In this document: positions 38,141-48,688 of the stretch, one piece after another
Numbering within the stretch: the stretch's first letter is position 1
How the letters are laid out: the number at the start of each line of letters is the position of its first letter
Assembly: GCF_018207095.1 (NCBI RefSeq)
Contig: NZ_QOCZ01000050.1
Span: 15,144-66,741 of the forward strand
From: Nocardiopsis sp. MG754419
GTDB lineage: Bacteria > Actinomycetota > Actinomycetes > Streptosporangiales > Streptosporangiaceae
Length of the DNA: 51,598 nt
Direction of reading: 5' to 3'
Translations under genes and position numbers: made by a program
Notes under the pieces: generated by a model
Told to the model about the DNA's origin: nothing
What the model saw: the letters and a program-made list of their open reading frames with translations, nothing else
Database searches by the model: none

Positions 38141-38410
38141 GCGCTTTCGGGCCCCGAGGACACTAGACTCATCCCGTGCGGCCACCCTGACCGAACCGGC
38201 CATCGTGACCTGTTCGTGATATGTTCGGGCCCCCGAGACGGTCGCCCCGCCGACGGCCCACCGCCGCTCCACGAGCGGACACGCCGGGCCGGTCCGACCA
38301 CCACCCCACATACTTCCCGCGTACCCGGGTGCGGACAGCGAACCGGTGGGGGCCGGAGGACATCCCAGTGGGGGCAGGAATCCCTGAGACGATTGTGCGG
38401 AGGTGTGCCG
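38141..38410 (+). promoter_or_regulatory. Promoter and long leader of the YdcF-like gene
   Basis: A good -10, TAGACT at 38164-38169, implies transcription from about 38176 and a leader of about 235 bases. Parts look able to fold (for example around CCCGCGTACCCGGGTGCGG at 38318-38336), but I recognise no riboswitch. Confidence 0.4.
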
Positions 38411-39520
38411 GTGCGAACGGCCAGCGGCGATCGCGGAGACGAGGCCTGGGACGGTGCCAGGCCGACGTCGGCCGACGACGAGGCCACCCGGGTCTTCTCC
38501 CGAGGCGACCTCACCGACCCCTCCTCCGGGAGCGAGGCCACCCGCGCCTTTTCCCGTGACCCCGACGCCACCCGGGCCTTCGCCCGGGACGAGCTCGCCG
38601 ACCGTACCCGTCGGTTCGATCACGTGGCCGACGAGGACAGGGAGGTGGCTGCGGACGGGGGGAGCGCGTTCACCCGCAGGTTCGTCCGCGAACGTCCCCT
38701 GCCGCGCGTCCACGACGACCGTGAACCGCGACCGGCCGCGCCCCCCACCGCCGACCTCGATCCCGTCGAGGACGTCCCCGACGCCCCCGCCGAACGCCGA
38801 CGCGGCGACTCCGGAGGCGGCCGTGGCCGTGGCGGCGGACCCGGCCGCGGCTCGGGCGACGACGGTGCCCGCCCGCCGCGCGGCCCCCGGCGTCGCAGGC
38901 CGCGACGCTTCCGTGTGCGCTGGGTCATCACCCTCGTCCTGCTCGTGGCCCTGGCCGTCCCTCCCGGTACCTGGGGCTGGGTCTGGTACACCGCCCGTCA
39001 GGACGACCGCATGGCCTCCGACGCGATCATCGTGCTCGGCGCCAGCCAGTACAACGGCGTTCCCTCACCCGTCTTCGAGGCGCGCCTGCGCCAGGCCCAG
39101 GTCCTGTACCTGGAAGGCGTCGCCCCCATGATCGTGACCGTCGGCGGCAAGCAGCCCGACGACAACTTCACCGAGGCCGCCGCCGGGCGGAACTGGCTGA
39201 TGGAGGTCGGAATCCCGGCCGACCACGTCGTCGCCGTGGAGGAGGGCAGCGACACCCTCCAGAGCTTCCAGGCCGTCGCCGAGGTGTTCGAATCCCGCCA
39301 GTGGGAGACCGCCATCCTCGTCTCCGACCCCTGGCACAGTCTGCGCTCGAAGGTCATGGCCGCCGATCACGGGATCGAGGCGGGCACCTCGCCGGCGCGC
39401 TCCGGACCCGCCGTCATCGAACGCCGCACCCAGCTCTGGTACATCACCAGGGAGACCGCCTCCCTTTGGTACTACTGGATCTTCAACGACAGCAGCGACA
39501 TCCGCGTCAACGCCGCCTGA
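38411..39520 (+). CDS. YdcF/DUF218-family membrane protein with repeat-bearing N-terminus
   Basis: Protein of 369 residues. Residues 1-165 are disordered, Arg/Asp/Gly-rich, with repeated [12 protein letters not shown] units (24-31, 42-49, 52-59, and looser ones near 64-69 and 85-93). One membrane helix spans about 171-191. The C-terminal DUF218 domain carries [47 protein letters not shown] and [10 protein letters not shown] and should lie outside the membrane. Family members such as ElyC/SanA affect envelope integrity. GTG at 38411 has GGAGG 7 bases upstream; GTG at 38405 is too close to it. Confidence 0.85.
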   Translation: MRTASGDRGDEAWDGARPTSADDEATRVFSRGDLTDPSSGSEATRAFSRDPDATRAFARDELADRTRRFDHVADEDREVAADGGSAFTRRFVRERPLPRVHDDREPRPAAPPTADLDPVEDVPDAPAERRRGDSGGGRGRGGGPGRGSGDDGARPPRGPRRRRPRRFRVRWVITLVLLVALAVPPGTWGWVWYTARQDDRMASDAIIVLGASQYNGVPSPVFEARLRQAQVLYLEGVAPMIVTVGGKQPDDNFTEAAAGRNWLMEVGIPADHVVAVEEGSDTLQSFQAVAEVFESRQWETAILVSDPWHSLRSKVMAADHGIEAGTSPARSGPAVIERRTQLWYITRETASLWYYWIFNDSSDIRVNAA

Positions 39521-39600
39521 TCCCGGACGCTCCGCTCCGACCAGGCGAAACGGCGCGCACCTGGCCCATTCGGTCGCCCTCGGCGAGTAAGGTCACCAGC

Positions 39601-40851
39601 ATGACGACCACTCCGGGCGAGACCTCGGCGCGGGGCTACCGCGCCGACGACACCGAACGCTTCGCCCTCGAGTCCCGCAAGAGTCACCGACGCGGGCCCT
39701 TCGAGCGTGACCGCGCGCGCGTCCTGCACAGCTCCGCGCTGCGCCGGCTCTCCGCCAAGACGCAGGTCGTCCAACCCGGTGTCAGCGACTTCCCGCGCAC
39801 CCGGCTCACCCACTCCCTGGAGTGCGCCCAGATCGGACGCGAGCTCGGCCGGGCGCTCGGCTGCGACCCCGACCTGGTCGAGGCCGCCTGCCTGTCCCAC
39901 GACCTCGGACACCCGCCCTTCGGGCACAACGGCGAACGCGCCCTCGACGAGGCGGCCGCGGTCTGCGGCGGGTTCGAGGGCAACGCCCAGAGCCTGCGCC
40001 TGCTCGTCCGCCTCGAGGGCAAGGTCATCGACCCCGAGGGCCGCAGTGCCGGACTCAACCTCACCCGCGCCACCCTGGACGCCACCGTCAAGTACCCCTG
40101 GCGGCGCGGAGAGGGCGGTGCCACCCACAAGTTCAACTGCTACCCCGACGACACCGAGGTCTTCACCTGGCTGCGCAAGGGCGCGCCCGCGGGCCGCACC
40201 TGCTTCGAGGCACAGGTCATGGACTGGGCCGACGACGTCGCCTACTCCGTGCACGACGTCGAGGACGCCCTGCACGCCGGCCTGGTGCGCATGGCGGCCC
40301 TGCGCGACCCGGACGAACGCGCCGAGGTCGTCCGCATCGCCGCCGCCCACTACTGCGACGCCGAGCCGGCCGAACTCCAGGACGCCTACGTCGCCCTGCT
40401 CGCCGAACCGGGCTGGCCCGGCGAATTCACCGGGGACCTCGCCTCCCTGGCCGCGCTCAAGAACCTCACCAGCGAACTCATCGGCCGGTTCTGCCGCGCC
40501 GCGGAACAGGCCACCCGCGAGGTCCACGGTGGGGGGCGGCTCACCCGGTACGGGGCCGACCTCATCGTGCCCCGCCGCACCCGCCTGGAGTGCGCCCTGC
40601 TCAAGGCGGTGGCCGCGCACTTCGTGATGGGCCGTGAGGAGGCGCGCCGGTACCAGGTCGAGGAACGTCGGATGCTCACCGAGCTGGTCGACCTCCTCTG
40701 GCACGGCGCCCCCGGCGCCCTCGAACCCCAGTTCCGGTCCTCCTACGAGCACGCCGCCGACGACGCGGCGGCGCTGAGGGTGATCATCGACCAGGTCGCC
40801 TCGCTCACCGACACCTCCGCCTCCGCGCTGCACGCCAAGTCGTCCGGCTAG
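39601..40851 (+). CDS. dgt: Deoxyguanosinetriphosphate triphosphohydrolase-like protein
   Basis: HD-domain dNTP triphosphohydrolase, 416 residues, releasing tripolyphosphate. The HD metal site is visible as [18 protein letters not shown] and [18 protein letters not shown], with [18 protein letters not shown] supplying the later Asp. Substrate among dNTPs is not certain. ATG at 39601 lies 7 bases after TAAGGT (39588-39593), so the mRNA is probably leaderless. It is upstream of dnaG, separated by a leftward gene pair. Confidence 0.93.
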   Translation: MTTTPGETSARGYRADDTERFALESRKSHRRGPFERDRARVLHSSALRRLSAKTQVVQPGVSDFPRTRLTHSLECAQIGRELGRALGCDPDLVEAACLSHDLGHPPFGHNGERALDEAAAVCGGFEGNAQSLRLLVRLEGKVIDPEGRSAGLNLTRATLDATVKYPWRRGEGGATHKFNCYPDDTEVFTWLRKGAPAGRTCFEAQVMDWADDVAYSVHDVEDALHAGLVRMAALRDPDERAEVVRIAAAHYCDAEPAELQDAYVALLAEPGWPGEFTGDLASLAALKNLTSELIGRFCRAAEQATREVHGGGRLTRYGADLIVPRRTRLECALLKAVAAHFVMGREEARRYQVEERRMLTELVDLLWHGAPGALEPQFRSSYEHAADDAAALRVIIDQVASLTDTSASALHAKSSG

Positions 40852-41167
40852 GACCTCGGCGACCCGCCACCACGGGTGTTCCCGGCTTCGGGCGCCGGAG
40901 GACGGCCCTGCCGCGACCCGGGGAGAGCGGCGGGCCACGGGCCGTCACACCGTGGAGGCCGACGTCTCCCGCCGTGCGGTGCGGCGCCCCGGCACGCACC
41001 GAAGCCCCGGCGCGGGCCCCGAACAGCGGGAACGACGGCGGGCCCCACCGGACTCCGGCCTCCTCGCGGCCCGCGCTCGGCCGCCCATGTGAAGGGCGGG
41101 AGTCCCCGGCACCTCCCGGACCCGCCGAGGCACGGCCCGCCGACCGCCCCACCGGCGGCGGCTCGGG
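40852..41167. other. Intergenic region between dgt and the VWA gene
   Basis: 316 bases between convergent genes. Very GC-rich; no gene and no clean long hairpin was found by eye. Confidence 0.45.
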
Positions 41168-42769
41168 TCACTGGTACCCGCGGATCTCCCGGAAGACCTC
41201 CTCCAACTCCAGTTCGCGGGCGTCGAAGACCCGCCCCCCGGTGCGCGAGGACAACCGCTCCAGCTCCCCGGCGTCCGCCTCCCCGAACAACACGGTGAAC
41301 ACCGGAGCCGCCGCGACGTGCGCGGGCAGCCCGTCCAGGGAACCGAACAGCTCCTCCAGGCCCATGCCCTGGTTGACCTCACCGTCGGTCATCAGCACCA
41401 CCGACAACAGGTGGTCGTCCTCCCCGGCCTCCTCCAAGAGCCCGTAGGCCCGGTCCACGGCGTCGTAGGCGGCGGTCTCGCCACCGGTCTCCAGCCGCGC
41501 GATCCGCTCGGACAGGTCCGCGCGCACCTCCTCCGAACCCTCCGGCTCCACCACGAACGTCCGCGGCTCCTCGGGCCGGTCCGCGAAGGGCAACAGAGTC
41601 ACCTCCTCCCGCTCCTGGAAGGCCTGACCCCGGGAGGACAGCGGTCCCTCGTCCGCGCCGCTCAGCGCGGTCAGCGCACCGCGCAGGTCATCGATCCGGT
41701 CCCCGGCCATCGACCCCGACACGTCCAGCACGTACACGGTGCGGGCGGGGCGGCGCAGTTCGGCGAAGTAGGTCGCCACCAGGTCCTCGACCACCTCCCG
41801 TTGGGCGGGGAACGGGAGCTCCACCACCGGTGGCGGGTCCCGGTCCGCGGCCCCGGCGACGACCGGCCGCCGGAACGTGGTCGCGGCGATCTCCGCCTGG
41901 ACCTCCTCCGAGAGCAGGTCCGCCACGATCCGCTCGTAGGCGTCCACCGCCCCCTCCGAGGCGCCCGCCAGCAGGGTCAGCGGATAGTCGGCGGTCACCA
42001 CCCCGTCTTCCGGGTACACCAGGGCCAGATCGTCCCCGGCCACATCCGTCCCGCGCGAGAGCAGCACCGACTCGTAGTTGAGCACCCCGTCCAGCGCCGA
42101 GTGCTCCGATTCGGCCTCGGAGTCGCGCCGCGCCACGAACGCGTCCATCAACCATCCCGACGAACCGGCGGTGAGCCCCTGACCCGAGAAGAACTCCCGC
42201 AGACGGTCCTCCACGTCGGCCACGTCCTCACGCTCCAGGGCCGCGCCGGTGTCCGCCATCGCCGCGGTCGCACCGACCAGCGCGGAGAACCCCGAGTTCG
42301 AGGCGGCCGGACTCGACATCCCGTAGGTCAGCCCGTCCTCCACGACCGCATCGGTGATGTCCTCCCAGGTCAAGTGGGGCAGCGCCCCGTCCTCCACGGT
42401 CCAGCCGAACGCCTCGGCCCGCGACTCCCACACCCCCATCACCACGGGGGAGAGCATCACCGACGTCTCGGTGTGGATCGCCGAACGCTCCTCGTCGACC
42501 AGGTGGAGGTAGCGGTTGGAGGGGAACCACACCGCGTCGAAGTCCGCACCGCGCCCGGCCACCACGCGCTCGGTCCCGTCCAGGGTCCCCGCGTACTCCA
42601 GCTCCAGCCGCACCCCGGTCCGCTCCGTCGCCGCCGCCAGCAACGGCTCCATGTCGGCCACCTCGCTGCCGGCCAGTACCCGCAGCGTCGCGGTCCCGTC
42701 CTCGGCCGTGCAGGCGGTCGAGGCCAGCAACCCCAGCGCCACGGCCATCGCTCCCACGCGCCGCCTCAC
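41168..42769 (-). CDS. Lipoprotein: extracellular binding domain fused to a VWA domain
   Basis: Predicted lipoprotein of 533 residues with lipobox LLASTAC (Cys 20). Residues 28-310 resemble an ABC-type solute-binding protein (LRVLAGSEVADMEPLLAAA, LVYPEDGVVTADYPLTLLAG). From about 340 is a von Willebrand A domain with an intact MIDAS, DVSGSMAG, and a later MTDGEVNQGMG. No transporter permease or ATPase is adjacent. Its ATG overlaps the stop of the upstream binding protein (42766-42769), so the two are made together. Likely an envelope complex; ligand unknown. Confidence 0.85.
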   Translation of the reverse strand: MRRRVGAMAVALGLLASTACTAEDGTATLRVLAGSEVADMEPLLAAATERTGVRLELEYAGTLDGTERVVAGRGADFDAVWFPSNRYLHLVDEERSAIHTETSVMLSPVVMGVWESRAEAFGWTVEDGALPHLTWEDITDAVVEDGLTYGMSSPAASNSGFSALVGATAAMADTGAALEREDVADVEDRLREFFSGQGLTAGSSGWLMDAFVARRDSEAESEHSALDGVLNYESVLLSRGTDVAGDDLALVYPEDGVVTADYPLTLLAGASEGAVDAYERIVADLLSEEVQAEIAATTFRRPVVAGAADRDPPPVVELPFPAQREVVEDLVATYFAELRRPARTVYVLDVSGSMAGDRIDDLRGALTALSGADEGPLSSRGQAFQEREEVTLLPFADRPEEPRTFVVEPEGSEEVRADLSERIARLETGGETAAYDAVDRAYGLLEEAGEDDHLLSVVLMTDGEVNQGMGLEELFGSLDGLPAHVAAAPVFTVLFGEADAGELERLSSRTGGRVFDARELELEEVFREIRGYQ

Positions 42770-43932
42770 GACCGACCACCCCCGGCGCGACCCGCGTCCG
42801 CCTCGTCCACCGCGGGGACCGCCCCCGTGTCCTCGTAGGCCGTCTCTATGGCGTTCAGCAGGGCCTCCAGAGCCTCGTGCGCGGGGGTGTTGACCACGTC
42901 GTCGATCCGTGGACGCACGGGCAGTCCGTGCGCGTCCACCAGGTCCTGGAAGAGCGCGGTGTCGTCGGTGCGGTACCCGTGCTCGGACACCAGCTCCCGC
43001 AGTTCCGGGTCCTCCGTCAGCGACCGACCGACCTCGTCGCCCGCCGTGGTGAACGGGACGACGGTGTGCGTGGAGTACACCGTCGGCTCCGGGTACATGA
43101 GCACCGCGTCCTCGGGGAGCGCGGGGCCGAGCACCGCCGCGTGCACGTACTGGGACTCATAGGCCCACAACAGCGGCGTGTGCCCCGGCCCCAGGTCCCG
43201 GAACTGTTCGAAGGGCTGCTGGGAGGACTCCGGAGGCTGACCCTGGGCCAGGAACAACCGGGCCAGGGTGTCGGTGAGTTCCTCGTCCACGGCACCGGGA
43301 GAGACGACCTCCTCGCCGTTGAGCAGGTAGGACAGCACCGCCACGTGCATCGCCGCCGAGTTCGAGGTGCGCGGGTCCGTGGTGCGCGCCAGGACCTCGT
43401 TGCGGTTGCCCGTGCCCACCGAGTCCCCGGGAAGGTCCCGCCAGCGGGTGCGCTCCTCGGTCAGCTCCAGATAGGCGGCCAGGTCGAAGGACCACGAACC
43501 GTCCTCGGCCACCCGCGCCACCTCGGCCTCCCGCAGCGCCTCCGCCAGAGGGGCGTGGGTGAGCATCACCATGGGCGTGCTGAAGGGCCGGTACTCGGTG
43601 GTCACGCCGTGCAGGTCCCGCACGTGCTCGGACGCGGCCGTGGAACCGGGGGAGACGAAGTCCGACGCGTCGGCGCCCTCGGCCATCGACCGCGACCCCC
43701 GCGGCCGGACACGGACGTCGTACCCGAGCTCGGCGAACCGCGCGCGCACCCGCTCGTCCTCGAACAGGGCCACCTTCTCCGAGCCCACCACCCCCTCGAC
43801 CACCACGGGCGGGGCGGCGAACCGATCGAGGGCCACGAACCCCAGCGCCACGACCAGCATGACGACCAGGGCCCCGCCCACGAGGACGACCCATCTTCGA
43901 AGCCGGTCCGACCGGGACACCGGATCACGCAC
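42766..43932 (-). CDS. Membrane-anchored solute-binding-like protein (SBP_bac_11 type)
   Basis: Protein of 388 residues. A single N-terminal membrane helix (about 13-35, VVLVGGALVVMLVVALGFVA) is followed by an extracellular domain with GSEKVALFEDERVRARFAEL, RPRGSRSMA, PMVMLTHAPLAEAL and LMYPEPTVYSTHTVVPF, a pattern seen in type-11 binding proteins. GTG at 43932 follows AGAGAGG by 9 bases; the frame upstream is not coding-like. It is first in a two-gene operon with the VWA lipoprotein and divergent from dnaG. Function not known. Confidence 0.78.
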   Translation of the reverse strand: MRDPVSRSDRLRRWVVLVGGALVVMLVVALGFVALDRFAAPPVVVEGVVGSEKVALFEDERVRARFAELGYDVRVRPRGSRSMAEGADASDFVSPGSTAASEHVRDLHGVTTEYRPFSTPMVMLTHAPLAEALREAEVARVAEDGSWSFDLAAYLELTEERTRWRDLPGDSVGTGNRNEVLARTTDPRTSNSAAMHVAVLSYLLNGEEVVSPGAVDEELTDTLARLFLAQGQPPESSQQPFEQFRDLGPGHTPLLWAYESQYVHAAVLGPALPEDAVLMYPEPTVYSTHTVVPFTTAGDEVGRSLTEDPELRELVSEHGYRTDDTALFQDLVDAHGLPVRPRIDDVVNTPAHEALEALLNAIETAYEDTGAVPAVDEADAGRAGGGRS

Positions 43933-44086
43933 CTGGGCGGGCCTCTCTGGGGGGAACGCGGGGGGACCCTCCCACTCTCGCGCCCCGTTCCGTCGCGTGC
44001 CCCACGCCCGGATGACACCCCGGTGGCGCCCGGGCGAACCCACGGCGGTGGTCCGAGCGTGCCCGGAGCGAACTACGCTGACAACC

Positions 44087-45973
44087 GTGGCCGGACGGAT
44101 CAAGGACGAAGACATCGCACTCGTGCGCGAGCGCACGCCCATCGCCGACGTCATCGGCGAGTACCTCCAGTTGCGCAACGCCGGAGGCGGATCCCTGAAG
44201 GGACTGTGTCCCTTCCACGACGAGAAGTCGCCCTCCTTCAACGTCACCCCGGCCAAGAACCTCTACTACTGTTTCGGCTGCGGCGAGGGCGGCGACGTCA
44301 TCTCGTTCGTGCAGAAGATGGACAGTCTGAGCTTCGTCGAGGCCGTCGAGGCCCTGGCACGCCAGACCGGCATCACCCTGCGGTACGAGGAGGGTGGACG
44401 CAGCACCCCCCGGCGCGACGAGGGCAAACGCCAGCGGCTGCTCAACGCCCACAGGGCCGCCGCCGAGTTCTACGCCGAACAGCTCCTCTCCCCGGGGGCC
44501 GTGACCGCCCGACAGTTCCTCGACGAACGCGGATTCAACCGCGTCCACGCCGAACAGTTCGGTCTGGGCTTCGCCCCCGCCGGCTGGCAGAACCTCGTGG
44601 ACCACCTCCGCCGCCAGGGCTTCACCGACGCCGAACTCATCGAGGGCGGCCTGGCCAGCCAGGGCCGCCGTGGAGCCTACGACCGCTTCCGCAACCGCCT
44701 GCTGTGGCCGGTCCGCGAGGTCACCGGCGAGGTCGTCGGGTTCGGCGCGCGCAAACTCGACGCGAGCGAGGACGGCCCCAAGTACCTCAACTCCCCGGAG
44801 AGCCCCATCTTCCACAAGGGGCGGCTGCTCTACGGGCTGGACCTGGCCAAACGTGAGATCTCCCGCAAGGGCGAGGCGGTCATCGTCGAGGGCTACACCG
44901 ACGTCATGGCCTGCCACGAGGCCGGCGTGACCACCGCCGTGGCCACCTGCGGCACCTCCTTCGGCGAGGACCACCTCAAGATCCTGCGCCGTATGCTGCT
45001 GGGCCGCTCCAACCAGGGCGGTCGCGTCGTGTTCACCTTCGACGGCGACAAAGCAGGGCAGAAGGCGGCCGTGCGCGCCTTCGCCGAGGAGCACGGGTTC
45101 ACCTCGGAGACCTTCGTGGCCGTCCAACCCGACGGTCTCGACCCCTGCGACCTGCGTCTCCAACACGGCCCCCAGGCGGTGGTCGACCTCGTCGGCGGCG
45201 CCAGCCCGCTGTACGAGTTCATGATCCGCACCATCGTCGAGGGCTACGACCTGTCCACCGCCGAGAGCCGCATCGCCGCTTTGGACGCCGCCGCGCCCGT
45301 GGTCGCCAGCATCCGGGACGAGGGCGTGCGCCGCACCTACGGAAAGAACCTGGACCGTTGGCTGGGGCTGATGGACGAGGCGTTCGTGCTGCGCAGGGTC
45401 CGTCAGCACATGGGGCAGGGACGTGGTCGCCCCGGCGCCCCGAACCCCAACGCCGCGGCCCCGGCGTCGACGCCGGACGCCCGGGAGGCCCCCTACGACC
45501 TCCGCGACCCGTCGGTGCAGCGGGAACGTCAGGCGCTCAAACTCGCCATCCAACAGCCGAACCTGGCCGCGGGCTTCGACGCGCTGGGGGAGGAGGACTT
45601 CACCGTCCCCCAACACCAGGCGGTGCTGCGCATCATCCGGGACCGCGGCGGGGTGTCCTCGGTGGCCGACCCCCAGCACTGGCCGATCTCCCTGCGGGAG
45701 GCGGCACCGAACGAACTCCAACGCGATTTCGTCACGCGCCTGGGTGTGGAGGAGATCGAGTTCTACGGAGAACTCGACGGGCATTACACCCGGGAATTGT
45801 TGAGCACAATCAAGACTCATTCCATCAATCGGCGCGAGTCAAACCTAAAATCCGAGCTGCACCGTCTCGACCCCGCCTCTCAGGCCGAGGAGCACAACCG
45901 CGTCTTCACCGAGCTCATGCAGCTCAACCAGCAAAAACGCGCGCTCAAAGAGTCCGGGATCGAGGGCATGTAG
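44087..45973 (+). CDS. dnaG: DNA primase
   Basis: Makes RNA primers at the replication fork. The 628-residue protein has the N-terminal zinc ribbon LCPFHDEKSPSFNVTPAKN then YYCFGCGEGGD, the TOPRIM domain with VIVEGYTDVMACHEAGV and FDGDKAGQKA, and a C-terminal helicase-binding region. GTG at 44087 is 7 bases after TACGCT (44074-44079), consistent with a leaderless mRNA. The last 60 codons contain a conspicuously AT-rich patch (45782-45860). The sigma factor gene follows after 56 bases. Confidence 0.96.
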   Translation: MAGRIKDEDIALVRERTPIADVIGEYLQLRNAGGGSLKGLCPFHDEKSPSFNVTPAKNLYYCFGCGEGGDVISFVQKMDSLSFVEAVEALARQTGITLRYEEGGRSTPRRDEGKRQRLLNAHRAAAEFYAEQLLSPGAVTARQFLDERGFNRVHAEQFGLGFAPAGWQNLVDHLRRQGFTDAELIEGGLASQGRRGAYDRFRNRLLWPVREVTGEVVGFGARKLDASEDGPKYLNSPESPIFHKGRLLYGLDLAKREISRKGEAVIVEGYTDVMACHEAGVTTAVATCGTSFGEDHLKILRRMLLGRSNQGGRVVFTFDGDKAGQKAAVRAFAEEHGFTSETFVAVQPDGLDPCDLRLQHGPQAVVDLVGGASPLYEFMIRTIVEGYDLSTAESRIAALDAAAPVVASIRDEGVRRTYGKNLDRWLGLMDEAFVLRRVRQHMGQGRGRPGAPNPNAAAPASTPDAREAPYDLRDPSVQRERQALKLAIQQPNLAAGFDALGEEDFTVPQHQAVLRIIRDRGGVSSVADPQHWPISLREAAPNELQRDFVTRLGVEEIEFYGELDGHYTRELLSTIKTHSINRRESNLKSELHRLDPASQAEEHNRVFTELMQLNQQKRALKESGIEGM

Positions 45974-46029
45974 CACGAGGGTGACAATAATAGTTCTCCC
46001 TATCGCGCTAGCCTTGTGCGCACAATGGG

Positions 46030-47163
<1,134 letters not shown>

Positions 47164-47211
47164 GCCTCGCGGCGCCCGCGAACGCGCTACAACGTTCGGG
47201 CCCCGCCCCGG

Positions 47212-47231
47212 GTTCCCCGCGTCAGGGGAAC
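47212..47231 (+). terminator. Terminator-like hairpin after the sigma gene
   Basis: 7-bp stem GTTCCCC / GGGGAAC with a 6-base loop, 49 bases past the stop. Confidence 0.5.
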
Positions 47232-47297
47232 GGCCTCATGTGGCCGACCTGGGACGAACCACCACCCCGCCCCCGCCGTTCCCCCTACGGTCGTGGT

Positions 47298-48623
47298 GTG
47301 AACGCCCTGCCGACACCCTCCAGGACCCGACCGGCCCCGGGCCGGCGCCCGCTGCTGGTGCTGGGAGCGGCCACCGTCGCCGTCGTGCTCCTCGTGGGGA
47401 CCATCGTGCTCCTGAACAAACGACCGCTCGAACGCATCGGCTACTTCGCCGACTGGAACGTGGCCAACCGGGGCTACACCGTCGAACGGCTCCGACAGAG
47501 CGGAGCACCCGAACACCTCACCCGGCTCATGTGGGCCTTCGGTGACATCGACCCCCAGGGCTCGTGCCACATCCCGCGAGACAGTCACGACCAACCCTGG
47601 GAGCTCTACCAGCGCCGTTACCAGGCCCACGAGAGCGTCAGCGGCGAGGCCGACGACTACGAGCAGGAACTGGCCGGAAGCCTCAACCAACTCCGCCAAC
47701 TGCGCGAGCTCCACTCGGGCCTGGGCGCCAGCCTGTCCCTGGGCGGATGGAACTGGTCGGTGCACTTCTCCACCGCAGCGCGCACCGAGGAGTCACGTCG
47801 CGCCTTCGTCACCTCCTGCCTGGACCTGTGGCTACGCGGAAACCTGCCGGTCCGGGGCGAGGAACCCCAGGGCGGCGACGGCGTCGCCGCGGGGGTCTTC
47901 GACGGCATCGACCTGGACTGGGAGTGGCCCGGAGGCCAGGGCAACCCCGCCAACGTGGAACACCCCGACGACCCGGCCGCCTTCACCCTCCTGGTCGCCG
48001 AGTTCCGCCGCCAGATGGACGAACTCTCCGCGGAGACCGGACGCGAGTACGTCCTCTCGGTGTCCCTGCCCGGCGGCGCGCAGCACGCCGAGGCCTACGA
48101 GCCGGAGATCTTCGACCACGTCGACTTCGCCACCGTGCAGGGCTACGACTTCTCCGGCCCCTGGAACGAGCACACCGCCCACCACTCCAACCTCTACCTC
48201 CCCGGCGACGACGGAGGGAGCAACAGCGTCGACCAGGCCGTCCAGCGCTACCTCGACCTGGGGGCCGACGCCGACCGACTGGTCATGGGCATCCCCGCCT
48301 TCGGCCGCGGCTGGCAGGGGGTCCCCGGCGCGGAGAACGGCCGCCACCAGGCCGCCGAGGCGCCCGCCGACGACGACTACGACGGCCCCACCCGGAGCTT
48401 CACCGACCTGGAGGCCATGGACGGACGCCGGTTCCTCGACGAGGAGGCCGGCTCCTATTGGGTCTACGACGGCGACGAGTGGTGGACCTACGACAACCCC
48501 GAGGTGATCGCCCTCAAAGGCGACTACGTGCTCGAACGCGGCCTGGCCGGAATGATGGTCTGGAACCTCGACATGGACGCCGACGGGGCACTGGTGCGCG
48601 CCATGGACGACGCCCTGGGCTGA
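47298..48623 (+). CDS. Glycoside hydrolase family 18 protein (chitinase-like)
   Basis: Predicted extracellular or membrane-anchored GH18 enzyme of 441 residues. An N-terminal basic stretch and one hydrophobic segment (about 18-39, PLLVLGAATVAVVLLVGTIV) look like an uncleaved anchor or signal peptide. The GH18 catalytic motif is FDGIDLDWEWPGG (DxxDxDxE complete), preceded by LGASLSLGGWNWS; DFATVQGYDFSGPW and GMMVWNLDMD are later barrel strands. No carbohydrate-binding module is seen. GTG at 47298 is 6 bases after TACGGT (47286-47291), so probably leaderless. Chitin is the likely but unproven substrate. Confidence 0.92.
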   Translation: MNALPTPSRTRPAPGRRPLLVLGAATVAVVLLVGTIVLLNKRPLERIGYFADWNVANRGYTVERLRQSGAPEHLTRLMWAFGDIDPQGSCHIPRDSHDQPWELYQRRYQAHESVSGEADDYEQELAGSLNQLRQLRELHSGLGASLSLGGWNWSVHFSTAARTEESRRAFVTSCLDLWLRGNLPVRGEEPQGGDGVAAGVFDGIDLDWEWPGGQGNPANVEHPDDPAAFTLLVAEFRRQMDELSAETGREYVLSVSLPGGAQHAEAYEPEIFDHVDFATVQGYDFSGPWNEHTAHHSNLYLPGDDGGSNSVDQAVQRYLDLGADADRLVMGIPAFGRGWQGVPGAENGRHQAAEAPADDDYDGPTRSFTDLEAMDGRRFLDEEAGSYWVYDGDEWWTYDNPEVIALKGDYVLERGLAGMMVWNLDMDADGALVRAMDDALG

Positions 48624-48688
48624 GACGGCCCCCGCGTCGCCGCGCGGCGTGGTTGCCAGGACGACGGACACCACGCCACGCTGTGGGC

